From Ophiura sarsii (lineage: Eukaryota; Echinodermata; Ophiuroidea; Amphilepidida; Ophiuridae): a stretch of DNA of 64,000 nucleotides. The notes beneath the pieces are model-generated. The model searched no databases, was not told the DNA's origin, and saw only the letters and a program-made list of their open reading frames with translations. Of the stretch, positions 22,911-34,674 are shown one piece after another. The stretch's first letter is position 1. Each line of letters starts with the position of its first letter. The stretch covers positions 26,989,570 through 27,053,569 of the forward strand of contig CM069459.1 of NCBI GenBank assembly GCA_035610835.1. Reading direction: 5' to 3'. Position numbers and translations under genes: made by a program.

Positions 22911-23616
22911 CAGAAATAGTTTCTTATGTCACTTGTTTAGAATGATACATGTATACACTTTTAACATGAGTACTTTCAATGTACACTCATTCTATCTTAT
23001 ATGTTAATATTTAGAAGTACAATTTCATCATCAAATAAATCCTTTCCATTTGTATTTCTAATGCATACTTAACGCTCATTTTGTGGTGACATGTATCGAA
23101 TTGTTCTTACCAGGAGTGTATATTTCTAATTTGAGATCTTTGTCTTTTTTGGGTCAAACTATCACTTTTAATAAATATTAATAGTTAAGAATATAAAATA
23201 TTATCAATACAATATTTTGTTTTTTTATTTTGTTATTGATTTCTCAACCGAAAGGATGATCACTAGTTAATTCACCCAACACATTTCAAACAACTCAAAT
23301 GTATAAAATCTGTCTCCACAAATGTTTGAATTTTTTTTGTCTCGCAGGTAAAGTAACGAGTCCGCATTCATTTGTACATCGTGTTGTAACAGCTTATAAG
23401 AAGTAAATTTGCGGATGATTATTTAACACAATCTGTTTTATTACGAAAATAATTGAATTTGTTATTAAGATAAATAATTGAATTTCTTATCAAAATAAAT
23501 AATTGATGTTTTATTAAGTTAGATCAATGATCTTTTCCTCTGAAATGTATAAAACCTAGTCAATTCGTCTATTGGAGGTTTAAACCTTATTTATGAAACA
23601 ACTTCAATTTGCAGAC
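22911..23616. other. AT-rich stretch, nothing recognised
   Basis: No gene or clear repeat apart from poly-T runs and a locally repeated 'ATAAATAATTGA' motif near 23470-23505. Confidence 0.4.
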
Positions 23617-23829
23617 GACACTCCAATATTTCACAAAATGTTTCAAAAATGTCAACATTATTGAATTTCATTACCATATTATTTGGAATCAACATGAGAA
23701 TTGCAATACAATGAGTACAAATCTAACTAGTATTCGTTCAGCAATTCTTAAGATAGACTTTAAAAGTTGGAAAAGGTTTCTGGAAAATCTGTTTTGTATA
23801 TGGTAACACTAACAGTCGCGTGGAAAGTG
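23617..23829. mobile_element. Truncated copy of the TTAA-flanked MITE
   Basis: Matches the reverse complement of 45382-45605. It keeps the terminus GTCGCGTGGAAAGTG followed by TTAA (23830-23833) but lacks the other end. Part of it lies inside the exact tandem duplication that starts at 23727. Confidence 0.65.
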
Positions 23830-24203
23830 TTAACACCCTGTATAATCACTTCCTCTTTACGTTGAAGAAATTATATGATAAAGTATGTAACATTTACTGA
23901 ATTTCAAAATTTCTCCAATATAACGGGATCTCTAAAACTCCAGTTATACTAATGATCTACTTATGATCTAGTATTCGTTCAGCAATTCTTAAGATAGACT
24001 TTAAAAGTTGGAAAAGGTTTCTGGAAAATCTGTTTTGTATATGGTAACACTAACAGTCGCGTGGAAAGTGTTAACACCCTGTATAATCACTTCCTCTTTA
24101 CGTTGAAGAAATTATATGATAAAGTATGTAACATTTACTGAATTTCAAAATTTCTCCAATATAACGGGATCTCTAAAACTCCAGTTATACTAATGATCTA
24201 CTT
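23727..24203. repeat. Exact 236-bp tandem duplication
   Basis: 23727-23962 and 23968-24203 read identically, with a period of 241 bp and a 5-bp spacer. The identity implies a very recent event or an assembly duplicate. It carries the terminal part of a TTAA-type MITE and flanking sequence. Non-coding. Confidence 0.95.
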
Positions 24204-25789
24204 TACATTTACCGTATTTGTGTTATGACAGCTGTTGCCATTGAACATTCAAAACCTCATGAATATATGCGATACGTGGGACCCAATCAAATGCCATCCT
24301 TTACTGGTACGCAAAAATAAGCGCAGTTCACTTTTACGAAAAAACCCAATTACCTCTGCGTAAACATTAGTAACCTCGTAATCAAGTTCGATCACCAATA
24401 CAATTCGTGTGATGCCATGAATGCACGGCGTATTGCACAACGCAGTAGTTACGCGACGCGTGATTGGTTCGCTTGCACGATTTTGCGATCAGATTGATCG
24501 ATTTGTAAAGGGTGAAGCATGTGCATCTTTTTAAATAAATAAATAACGTCCGTATCATTACATGACTATTTTATTTGACGGTTTTGAATCAGGATAATGA
24601 CTTTGATCAGTTGTTTTGTCGGTAACTGTGAAGAATCAATTGTGAAAATTATGGTATTCTTCACAGTTTACTCTTAACAACTAATACGCAGTCATTATCC
24701 TTTAATTACTGGGCAAAAATGAGATCTAGCTTATTTCGTTTATGTTTAAAGGTAACAAACGCAAAAGTATGTGTTCAAAAAAAAGCCTTCTTATTATTAT
24801 TGTACATTTGACTAAACGTTTCTGAATAATAAGATTCGAGGACATGCAAAATAGCACCCATGCACCATAGTTTTTTTCTTCTTCTAATAATCCTTGAATA
24901 AACAAACGAGTTGTAAAGGCTGCAATAACCCAACATAAATAATGTAGATCAGATAGTATGACTCTTTTGGGAGGACGTTTGGATGCACCTGTGGGCAATT
25001 CGTTTTTGCACATGATATATTTAAGCTACCATATTCATTTCATTATAAACCAATTCTTAGCTATTTTGCTAAGTGAAACTCAATAACCATTACCATTATA
25101 AACACGAAGGTATTTATAAAATGTTGGTGAAAATGGCTGTCATCAGAAATGGGTTAACTACTCAACACAAAAAATATTCGTTATCACGATGACAGATGAC
25201 TGATGCATATTGTTAACAATACAATGAATCTCTTGTGGTTGCAAGGTGGAGCTCTAGAATCAATACTGTGAGCTCCGCAGATAAAAGACTTTTACTCAAG
25301 AGTAGAGAGTATCGACTTAGATATTGATAGATTTAGCTATGACGCCTGAGTGCTATTTTTTTGCATCATCCTTTGTACAAACTCGTGGTAGAAGTTGAAG
25401 TGAATCCGCGGCAAATATTTGCCATGCCTAAAAAAGATTTAACTATAACCAATTTTTTTGTATTGGAATGAATTCGACATGGATTCAATTGTCATGAATA
25501 ATATATGCACAACTGCCGTCTACGTTACAGTATAGAATAAGAGTAAAAAGCAAGTTATTTCCCTAGAGCCAAGAGACTTGATTTTAAATCTCCACATATT
25601 GATCCAAAGATGAAAGGCGATATAGCATAAGCTTTCCGCAACTATTTGAATAATCCTTGACTATATAATGCTGTTTTCACATATTCCGTTTACTAAATGA
25701 TATTTATGAACACAATGCAAACGAAGCTTTACATTTGTGGAAGATTAACAGTCCGTTGTCTGTACCTTGGATGTGATCATCTATTTGAT
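24204..25789. other. No gene; one hairpin element
   Basis: AT-rich with no supportable coding. Apart from the hairpin at 24591-24701, I see nothing I can name. Confidence 0.4.
24591..24701. repeat. 111-bp hairpin (micro-MITE)
   Basis: AGGATAATGACT...AACTGTGAAGAAT is mirrored by ATTCTTCACAGTT...AGTCATTATCCT, giving ~46-bp arms around an ~18-bp loop. No target duplication was determined. Confidence 0.7.
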
Positions 25790-25997
25790 ATGCAAATAGC
25801 TTGCCACAATGACTCTCTTTGACATGCAAATAAATTAGGTAATGCATTTACTTAATATGCAAATAGATGACACAGTGAGTCAATTTGATATGCAAATGAT
25901 TTAGCATAATTAATCTATTTGATATGCAAATAGATGACATTATGAATCTATTTGATACGCAAATAGATGACACAATGACTTTCTTTGATATGCAAAT
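25790..25997. repeat. 33-bp-period array of POU octamer motifs
   Basis: ATGCAAAT starts at 25790, 25824, 25857, 25890, 25924 and 25990, with ACGCAAAT at 25957: seven sites spaced 33 or 34 bp. The intervening sequence is a diverged repeat of the form 'AGATGACACAATGA.TCTATTTGAT'. The octamer is the classical POU/Oct binding site. Whether this is an enhancer or only a minisatellite is open; the nearest gene is the GPCR about 4.3 kb upstream. Confidence 0.85.
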
Positions 25998-26428
25998 GTC
26001 AAGATTCACATAAATAATTAATCTTATATTGAAATTTCTATATTCTAAATTGTAAGTTACGTCGTTATTAACTCAAAATGGCACTTTATTCCATAACAGA
26101 TTAAATAAAATAATTATTATGTTCAAATTTCAATTGATGAATCCATATAGAATAGTACATTTGCATTTCTTAACAAATTAAAAGAAGATATTCGGAGGCG
26201 AAGTGTTACGTGGCACTCAAATAACGCTTTCGAGTACTGAACCCTGATTGAAATGATCATCACATAAAGTCAATGTCGTGTGTACTTTCATTCCTGAAGA
26301 ATCGTGATCATGGTGATCCGGAATGATGCACGGAGATTACATAATTTCTTCGTTTGCGATGTAAGTAATTCCATTGTTCACTACAAAGGTTATCTTTGTC
26401 TTTACACAAACCCCTTTAGCATTTACTA

Positions 26429-26628
26429 GGGTTGTTGCGGTGACCGTCGAAAATTAATACGGTAGCTCTTTGGGTGCATTTGGGCTAAAAACATAGTAAT
26501 GCTGCATTACTATGTTTTTAGCCAGAATTGCCAGGTCATCTTTCCAAGTCAATATTGGGTCACTTTTTGGTCATTTCCCCCCGTAAAACTGCTACCGTAT
26601 TAATGTTCGACGGTCACCGCAACAACCC
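26429..26628. mobile_element. 200-bp TA-flanked MITE with internal perfect hairpin
   Basis: TIRs GGGTTGTTGCGGTGACCGTC / GACGGTCACCGCAACAACCC flanked by TA (26427-26428, 26629-26630). Inner inverted repeats include TAATACGGTAGC. Inside, 26483-26523 is a perfect 20-1-20 palindrome with arm GGCTAAAAACATAGTAATGC. Non-coding, Tc1/mariner-type target. Confidence 0.88.
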
Positions 26629-27159
26629 TACTGCAATTGTATAACCGTTGGACATTAGATGACGGTATTTAATGCATTAATTATGCATAATAACATACCG
26701 TACAATAATAATGATAACTGTTTACGGCCAAGCAGCCAATGGTAGGAACCGCTGATCTTTGCACACCGCAGTAAAGGCTGCCGTTGTATACACCAATGTC
26801 TCTACTTTGTGTGAGGTATTCAACATATATTCCAGCCTCAGCTAATTCACCTTATATAAGTACATAAACCAAATAGTTCAGCACAACTATAACTAGTATA
26901 ACTAGAACAAATCAATGACAACTGAAATGAAACTAATGATACCGAGCCACACGGATTGGCACCACTTTACTTATTGACTTCAAATTGACTTTGATATTGA
27001 ATGGACTATACTCAAGTCCTATTTTGTACGTGACTAGACTTGGCTTTCTACATCAAGTTTGCTAGGACTTCATACCAGCACTTCGTGCCAAAAACATCTA
27101 AGTGAAATAAAACGATTGGTTTTGGTGGCGCTATCAGGCAAATAACTCCAGTAAAACCA
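26629..27159. other. No gene seen
   Basis: No repeat or coding evidence that I can support. Confidence 0.35.
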
Positions 27160-27532
27160 GAATGTTGTCATCTCGTCCCTCCATCTGGAAAACCTCCAGT
27201 AGAAATAACACTGTTGGTGCTGTTAGCGGAACTGCGCATTAACTCGCCGCGGCACATTTCCAATTACTGCGCTGCGGGCTCCCTACCACACAGCGCGTTC
27301 CATTTAAAATGATCGCATTGTATTTAAATGCATTCAAAAAGTATGCCAACTGGTTCAACTCATCAAGCCCTAGAGTCAATTAAATATGACATTATTGATT
27401 AGACGCAGAGCGTTTCCTCCACATACTAATTCAACATATTTTCAATTCCGATATCAGACAAGGAAGACTGTGATTGCTTCTTAAGTAGCAGCCCACCTCC
27501 GAAATGATCTCATGTTCGAAGAGCCTGTGAAG

Positions 27533-28015
27533 GGTGCACTACACTAAATGGGGTATCCCCTACCCTTAAGGACGGTGTTTAAAACTAGAATCGGAGAGTA
27601 TGCATGGGAAAATCCTAAATTTAAAAGACTTGACAGTAATACAATTGCGTAAATGCCTAAGATTTTTGATTAATTATGATTAATGGGACATCACTAACAT
27701 GGACCCGATTATAAACTGTGATTATCATCTAGATAAATTTTGAGAGATGTTTAAAATGTGTGCTTTTTACTGGAAACATTGGCGATTACGGCGACATTTC
27801 CATGCTCGTCAGAGAGGTTGTTTACTCCATGGGCATATTTTGGAAAATCGAGCAGGTTCACCTACCTATTTTTTCACTTTTTGGTGAGAAAATGTGATAA
27901 TCTTTCAGAAAAAATCACTCTACAAGGTCCAATTTGGCAATTTAGTGGTCTAAAACAGAGTTTTATATCAGTGTTTTTGTACATATCCCTATGGAGCCCT
28001 ATTTAGTAGTGTGAC
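27533..28015. mobile_element. ~480-bp TIR element, copy 1
   Basis: Imperfect TIRs (GGTGCACTACACTAAATGGG / CCCTATTTAGTAGTGTGACC) bound a segment homologous to 59796-60255. Both carry a frame with 'LLETLAIT', but they share no intact protein and stops differ. Non-coding MITE is the simplest reading. Confidence 0.6.
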
Positions 28016-28238
28016 CACTGAAAAGTGGTGTATAAGCATGTAACAACAAGAGCTGTTTGTGAGCATTTACAGCCCGGCATTTACAGATCGATCATTATTT
28101 CGGTAAAGTAAACCAGGGAATAATCTTATGCTGTTATTACATACAGTAATTCTTGCTATATTACATACAAGTAATTCTTTCTATGCAAGATATTTCTTTA
28201 TTAATTAACTATTTCACTATTTTTGTTGTTGTTGTAAC

Positions 28239-28541
28239 AAGTGTACTTTAGGTCCCATATTCTGGGCTGTATTAGTATCATCCAATACTGGAACACCCTG
28301 TATCGTCCAATAGGCCTACTGGTACAAAGTCAGTGTTACAGTATCGGCCGATACTGGCACATATGAAATATTCCAGTATCGGGCGGTACTGGAACATAAT
28401 TATGTACCAGTATCGTTCAATACTGGCAAACATCTCACTGGTATCACGTGTACCAGTATCGCCAGATACTGGCAACTTTTATGTTCCAGTATTGAACGAT
28501 AATGGTATACCAGTATCGGTGACCTAAAGTACACTTTTTCC
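28239..28541. mobile_element. Palindrome-array TIR element, copy E3
   Basis: AAGTGTACTTTAGGTCCCAT at the left, GACCTAAAGTACACTT at the right, and about seven CCAGTATCG/CGATACTGG palindromes between, separated by short A/T-rich spacers. Non-coding; frames rich in 'SIGRYW' derive from the palindromes. Confidence 0.88.
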
Positions 28542-29354
28542 AAAAAGTTCAACACAAATCTATACTTTATGAAGTAAATTTTCTTCCGATTAACAACAAT
28601 CTGAAATACATATTATTGATGTGACATAACTTAGGTTATTGAAAATGACTTCATTAAACCATTCAATTTCGAGACCTCCGAAAGGGAATAAACGCATTAG
28701 GTGTTGTGGCGGAACAAGCAACGACTCCGTTTCACATTTCTCCATAATTGCGCTGGCTTCCAGTGCGTGCCATTTAACACGATCGTTGTTAAGTATTTTC
28801 AAAATGCATGTCATCTTGTTCAACTTATCAAACCCTACAGCCGATTGAACGTGACACCACTTATTACAGACAGAGCATTTCCTTAACATACTAATTCAAC
28901 ATCATTTCCAAGTTTAAATAAGACAGATTTTGATCACTTTTTGTGACAGCACCTCGTCTCGGGAATGAGCTCGTGGGCGATTAGATGGAAACTGGCAATG
29001 ATCCTGTTTGTGAAGTGTATGGATGTATAATGCACAAATGTGGTTGATTATGGTGCTCCGCCGATGTAACAGTCTGGGTTGTTTATACCTCAACATATTG
29101 ATGAGAGGGGTTGACTATGTGACCGTGGGGGCTTTCAAAATATAAAACTATTGTATGAACTTGACGACAGCAGATAATATATAGAATACAATAGAAGAAA
29201 ACGATGCACAATGTCACCACACTTTATTCTGATCAGTCATATAAAACATGTAAACGATGGTGAACTTGTAGACATAAACAATGATGGAATGGTGAAAAAC
29301 GAACAATTGCAATCAGCGATGGAGATTCTACTTTGATGTAGAGATAGTGCTGGT

Positions 29355-29520
29355 ATTCAAATATTGAATGCCCGAGAGTGTGATAGTACAAACTATATCA
29401 CGAGGTCCAATTTGGATTTTTCCATTGCATGAGGCAAAGCCGAGTGTAATGGAATAATCCAAATTGGACCGAGTGATATAGTTTTACTATTGCACGAGCA
29501 AACGGCATTCAATATTTGTT
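29355..29520. repeat. ~165-bp hairpin element
   Basis: ATTGAATGCC...CTATATCAC.AGGTCCAATTTGGA is mirrored by TCCAAATTGGACC.AGTGATATAG...GGCATTCAAT. The right arm and its flank recur inverted at 52395-52560. Non-coding. Confidence 0.75.
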
Positions 29521-30238
29521 TTATATCATGATATCACATTATTTTTTTAAAGCCATAATGATAGTAAAAACTATCACATGGTTGAATTAAGCATATCATG
29601 ATATAATAAAACAGTACAAAATGGTGGAAGTGGACAGACCCAGCGATGGAGATGCTGCCATGTCGGAGAGCAGTGCTGGACTGAAAGTACATTGGTGGAT
29701 GGGGGAGATAGGGCAGGAAGTAAATAAGGTTACAGTAATACATTAGTCAGGCCAGGGCATAAGGTCATGGTGTTACTAGGCAGTTGGATGATGCCATGCG
29801 CGGCAGGGAGGGACAGAGGAAAATATGGAGTACAGACTGGGTCAAAACATTGAAACAAATAATACGAAAATTGCATATTATTCATGACTGTTACACATAA
29901 TTATATCTTGTCATTTTATTTCATCTGGAAAACCTCCAGTAGCTTCCAGTATAAATATAATTGTTGGTGGTGTTAGTGAGGCGGGGCAATAACTTCGATG
30001 TATATTTCCCATTATTGTGCGTGCAATTTTACATGATCGGTTAGTATTTTAAGTGTATTCAAAAGTTATGCCAACTAGCCCTGGATCCAATACATTGAAT
30101 GTGATACCAGTGCTATACGCAAAGCATTTCCTTCAAATCGTTTGCTTTCCATGTTCAGATAAGAAATACTATATATGATTCTTTTTATGTTAGGATGGCA
30201 CCTCGTCTCAGTCTCAGGAATGAGTTCGTGGTTGATTT

Positions 30239-30602
30239 AAAGGTGTATGTTCCGATCACTTTTTGAGGGCTATGATATTTTTTTCACATCAAGATATTTT
30301 GATATCAGAAGAATCCCCATATTTTTCTCATTATGTCTGTAAAATCTTAGGGGCCAGAAATGTTCCATTCAGAAATGATGGGCTAAAATGTGGTGAATTA
30401 CTGCCAAAGGGGGTTAATAACCACCAGCCAGTTTGTGTACTACTCAATGGGCATATTCTGTGCGACATTGAGCTTCTAAAATAAGAACCATTGGAGTTAT
30501 GCAACTCAAACTTTGGAATGCTACAATTTTGATTATTTCTTTTAAAATAAAAAACCCATTAAGTTGACAATCGGGCCAGCAATCAGAACATCTACCTTAA
30601 TA
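30239..30602. mobile_element. ~364-bp TIR element, short uninterrupted copy
   Basis: Termini AAGGTGTATGTTCCGATC / GATCAGAACATCTACCTT (imperfect). Homologous to both ends of 52577-55457. A 73-codon frame (30263-30484) is not preserved in the other copy. It supplies the empty site for palindrome element E4: 'TCTGTAAAATCTTAG' at about 30335-30349. Confidence 0.65.
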
Positions 30603-31078
30603 GACGAAAACGGGTGATGTGTGTGGATGTGTTCTGTAAACAACATGTTTGATTATTTATGGCGCAATCACCAATATATCATTATGGTATTAACCAACAT
30701 GTTGTCATCTCGTTATCTATTTGGAAACTGTGCACTAACTCTCTGCGCACTTCACATTACTGCGCTCCGGCTACCAATCACACAGCGTAACATGATCGTA
30801 TTGTATAAGTCTATTCAAAAGGTATGCCAACTGGTTCAACTTATCAAGCTCTAGAGTCAATTAAATATGACACTGCTGATTTCTATTCCGAGATCAGACT
30901 AGAAAGATTGTGATTGCTTTTATTGAAGCAGCATTTCGTCACTGAAATAAGCTCATGTTCGATTTCAGAGATCTTAAAGAGCTTGTAAAAATGGCATGTC
31001 TATTGCTTGCGTGATGTTACAATAAAGGCTGTCATTGGTCGGACATGTGCAGATGTATCATTATCGGCCGAGTGCACC

Positions 31079-31355
31079 CAGGGGCGGACTGGGTCCTGAA
31101 AGCGGCCATGGCAAAATTATTAAAGCGGCCCTTTTTGACCATGTCAGTGTTTTCAAATTTTCGTAAAAGGTTGCCCCAAATTTTTTCCTAGTCAGTCACC
31201 TCGTGAATTTCACGTAAGTGGGGGGTAGGAGAAATTTGAGTCCAAAACGGCCCGAAAAAATGCTTTACACAAGTGAGTAACCGGCCCTGAGAGGCCCAGA
31301 ACCAAGCGGCCCATGTGGCGATCGCCACAACCCCACAATGGCCAGTCCGCCCCTG
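31079..31355. mobile_element. hAT-type MITE with perfect 8-bp target duplication
   Basis: A 277-bp element with perfect 14-bp TIRs CAGGGGCGGACTGG / CCAGTCCGCCCCTG. AGTGCACC is duplicated exactly at 31071-31078 and 31356-31363. Eight-base duplication and a CAGGGG start are typical of hAT. It landed inside the terminus of the 31067-32562 element. Non-coding. Confidence 0.93.
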
Positions 31356-31896
31356 AGTGCACCAAACTAGCGTAACTTAATAGGGAGGTAAGCTACCTCC
31401 CTAGTAGTTATGCTCTAACTGTAGCGTAACTTACTAACGATGTAATTATTAGAGCATAACTGGCGAGTAACACCAGAATTGTTACTAGCGAGGTAAATAT
31501 CCACATTAATCAGTCCCCTTACAAAATTAATTGGCGCATATGCCAAGTGTTAACCTATAGTTTACTGTAAAATTATGATGTGAATGGTCCTCCGTAATAT
31601 TTAAAATGTGTCGTCACTCGCTAGGTCATAGGTGAGTGTACATAAATAATCACGTTCAGTCGGCCTGCGATCCGGACAAAAAATGACGGCATTTTGTTGG
31701 CCAAAAATTTCGAATTTGTTTAAGGCTTTTTCAAAAATAAGGACTATCATGACATTCCAAACATATTTTGAGCGAGGGGCACATACAAATATTGCACCAA
31801 AAAGCACAATTTTAATGACAAACACAAGCACCCGATGGAAACAATTAGTTTAATGGTATATACAATTATAACACATCTCTTAACACAAATACTTCC

Positions 31897-32072
31897 GTGG
31901 CGTGGATACCTTGTCCTTCGCTTGTTAACCGCAGAACCCCGGTTCAATCCCAAGGCCACGCACGGCACGATATGCTTTTAGTTTTTTCGTTCTTCTAGTT
32001 CTACCCTTCCACTCACAATAATGTTGAAAGTTTGGCTTTATCAGTTTTTATTTATGAAAAACAATAATAAGT

Positions 32073-32107
<35 letters not shown>

Positions 32108-32110
32108 GTG
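31897..32110 (+). mobile_element. tRNA-derived SINE with (TTTA)n tail
   Basis: The head resembles a tRNA: A-box-like GGCGTGGATACC, B box GGTTCAATCCC, and a 6-7-bp potential acceptor stem (CGTGGC/GCCACG). The pattern looks closest to tRNA-Val, with AAC in the anticodon position, but the T stem is poor. A body of ~100 bp and a (TTTA)n tail at ~32070-32107 follow, so it is a SINE rather than a tRNA gene. Confidence 0.75.
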
Positions 32111-33581
32111 ATTAATTAAAAACCTTGGACAATTAGCAAATCGTTGCGATTAGTGTTTGAATGGGCAAAAGGAGTTGATCTAAATTTGAACTAAAAAATC
32201 ACAAAATTGCATGAATGGTGATTGAAAAATATAACATCTTTCAGATTATGAAGGGGGCACATTCCACTTCGAATATACACCCCTGTGCATGCAAGCGCCA
32301 TTGGTCCTTCAGCATCAGCGAATCATCCCTCCATTGTTCACAACAAATTTACGCTACTGCTAGAATCGACTGACTTGTGGCATAAAACGTTATGCCCCAA
32401 CTTACTCTTGGATCTGGTCTGGTATAACATTTAGCGTAAATTACCCGCCAGTTACTAGCCTAGTAGCTTACCTCGATTTGGTGCTCTCCAAATTTTGGGT
32501 TACGCCTCAGCTACTAGCGAGGTAGCGCTATTCTTCAGCTACTCGTAATTGGTGCACTCGGCTGTATGTCTTATACCAGAATCTAGCATTCGAAAGACAA
32601 ATCGCTCCCAACGTTATTTTGGTAACGCAACTGATGGATAGAGAAAGCATGGAACAAATTGTTATGCTGCTTCACATACAGTACATGTACATGAAGTAAT
32701 TCTTTTGAATCAAGACATTTAGATGTGACTTAACTTTACCTTCTAAGTTATTGAATAAAGTTACTTCATTAAAACATCCCATTTATACACCCGCAACAGG
32801 AATTGTATTAGGTGTTGCATGGCGGAACAGAGTAAAAACTTCGTTGCACATTTTCTCATCACAGCATGTTCCGGCTTCCAGGGCGTGCCTTTTAAAATGG
32901 TTGTATTTAAGTGTTTCAAAACGGATTTCAACTGGTTCAACTTAGTAAGCCCTACAGACCTGCAGAGTATTTCCTTCACAATCTATTTCAACATAATTTC
33001 AATTCGTAGTTCAGATAAGAGACAGATTGTGATTACTTTTTTGTGGCAGCTCTTCGCCTCGGGAATGAGTTCGTGGCAGATTACACGGAAACAGGTAAAG
33101 ATCCTGTTAATGTCGGTGTTGTTGATTAGAGCGCATTGTCGATTCATCATCATGATATTAACCTATCTCTTGTCATATTATCCATCTGGAAAACCTCTAG
33201 TAGAAAGAACACTCACCGTGTTATTTAGCGGAACTGAACAATAACTCCTCCGCACACTTCCCATTACTGCGCTCTGGGCTTCCAATCACACAGCACGTCT
33301 ATTATAGCATGATAGTATTGTATATAACTGATTTCAAAAAGTATGCCAAATGGCTCAACTCATCAAGCCCCACAGTCAATTAAATGTGACACTACTGATT
33401 ACATGCCGAGCATTTCCTACACATACTACTTCAAAGTATTTTCTATTCCGAGATCAGACAAGTAAGAGTGTGATTGCTTTTATAGGGAGGTACCTCGTCT
33501 TTGGAACTAGTGGTCGAATTGAAATACACTTTTTTTTGTAGTTATGTGTCTGGATGCTTGAGACTAAATTTCGTTAATATA

Positions 33582-34674
33582 CAACGTGTCCCAAAAAACT
33601 GGGTCCAAAACTTGCAGAGCTTATAACTTAAAATATGGAAAACATAGCTGCTTGATGTTTAGGAATATGAAAGTAAATATATCTGACATTATTTGGTAAA
33701 ATTATAAGACCAATTGGATGTAAGGTTTTAGAAATACAAAGCTTTGAATACAGCGTGGTCCGAACCCATTTTTTCCGATTTTGTCCATGAACCGTCCACG
33801 CGTTGCATTTGCGCTCGTACTAACGTCATCAAAGTTTAGCCTTTAACTTTATAACAATGACTTATACTCAGGATAATCTTCGTCATAAGGGGAATAAAAA
33901 GTGTAAACTCCTATGATTTTTGTTAGAAAAATCAATAAATAACCTTCTGAGACACTGCCATCATTGAAGCAGTTCAAGGACCATTTCTTCGAAATTGGAA
34001 ACCAGCCATTAAATCTGTCACCTCATCAAAGGAATTAGAGGCAGCGCTGGAACTTCAGATTTTGTTCAACCAACCAGTCGGGATCGGGCAGGTAACTCAC
34101 AAAAATACTTGCCCGACAGAAATTCCACTAGCCAGTGCAACTCTCACTCTTACACCGTGAGTTGAAATAGTTTACCCGCCAGTCTGTCGCCGGGGTACTT
34201 TCTCCCGACACAAAAATTACCCGCTATGGGCAGGTGGGCGGGTGTTATTTCCAGGCATGGTATCAGGGTAACAGTTGCTCTGGCTTTGTACATTTACAAC
34301 AACAAGGTTACTGCAATGGGTATTTCTAATGCATGAATATTGATCCAAAATACCTATAATGTAACCCTTTTCTACCAAACAAAATATATTTCGGAGAATA
34401 AACACCATGCACATGATGCAGGGAAAACTTGCACACAACGCACAGATGCAAGGGCATAAGGGTGGTTTTTTGCTAAAGTGGAAAAAACGGGTTCTAACCA
34501 CGCTCTATTGAAAGCTTTGTATTTTCGATTGTTGCCATTTGATCGGTCTCACCTTTTCACCAATTAAGATCAGGTATATTTACCCTAATGTCCTTAAATA
34601 CGAAGTAGCTACGTTTTCCACTTTTTATGTTACAAGCTCTGCAGATTTTGGACCCAGTTTTTTGGGACACGCTG
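33582..34674. mobile_element. TA-flanked transposon TA-C
   Basis: A 1,093-bp element beginning CAACGTGTCCCAAAAAACTG and ending in the inverse (CAGTTTTTTGGGACACGCTG), with inverted homology reaching ~80 bp (including CTTGCAGAGCTTATAAC). TA lies on both sides (33580-33581, 34675-34676). Unit 2 of the tandem duplication (about 36438) is uninterrupted. TIR sequence and TA target resemble mariner-type non-autonomous elements. No transposase. Confidence 0.88.

Larger units (their letters stand above)
31067..32562. mobile_element. ~1.5-kb TIR element hosting two nested insertions
   Basis: The left end GCCGAGTGCACC...AA, interrupted by the hAT-type MITE, pairs with right end TTGGTGCACTCGGC. Inside are several GAGGTAAGCTACCTC-type hairpins, including GGGAGGTA-AGC-TACCTCCC at 31383-31401, and a tRNA-derived SINE. 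No transposase is seen and no clear target duplication was found. Confidence 0.6.

Noticed and set aside
31897..31965. Functional tRNA-Val gene
   Set aside because: The T stem is poorly paired and the sequence continues into a SINE body with a (TTTA)n tail.
32819..33244. 141-codon frame on the plus strand
   Set aside because: It crosses two LCR-B cores, has no recognisable domain, and other LCR-B copies do not keep the frame.
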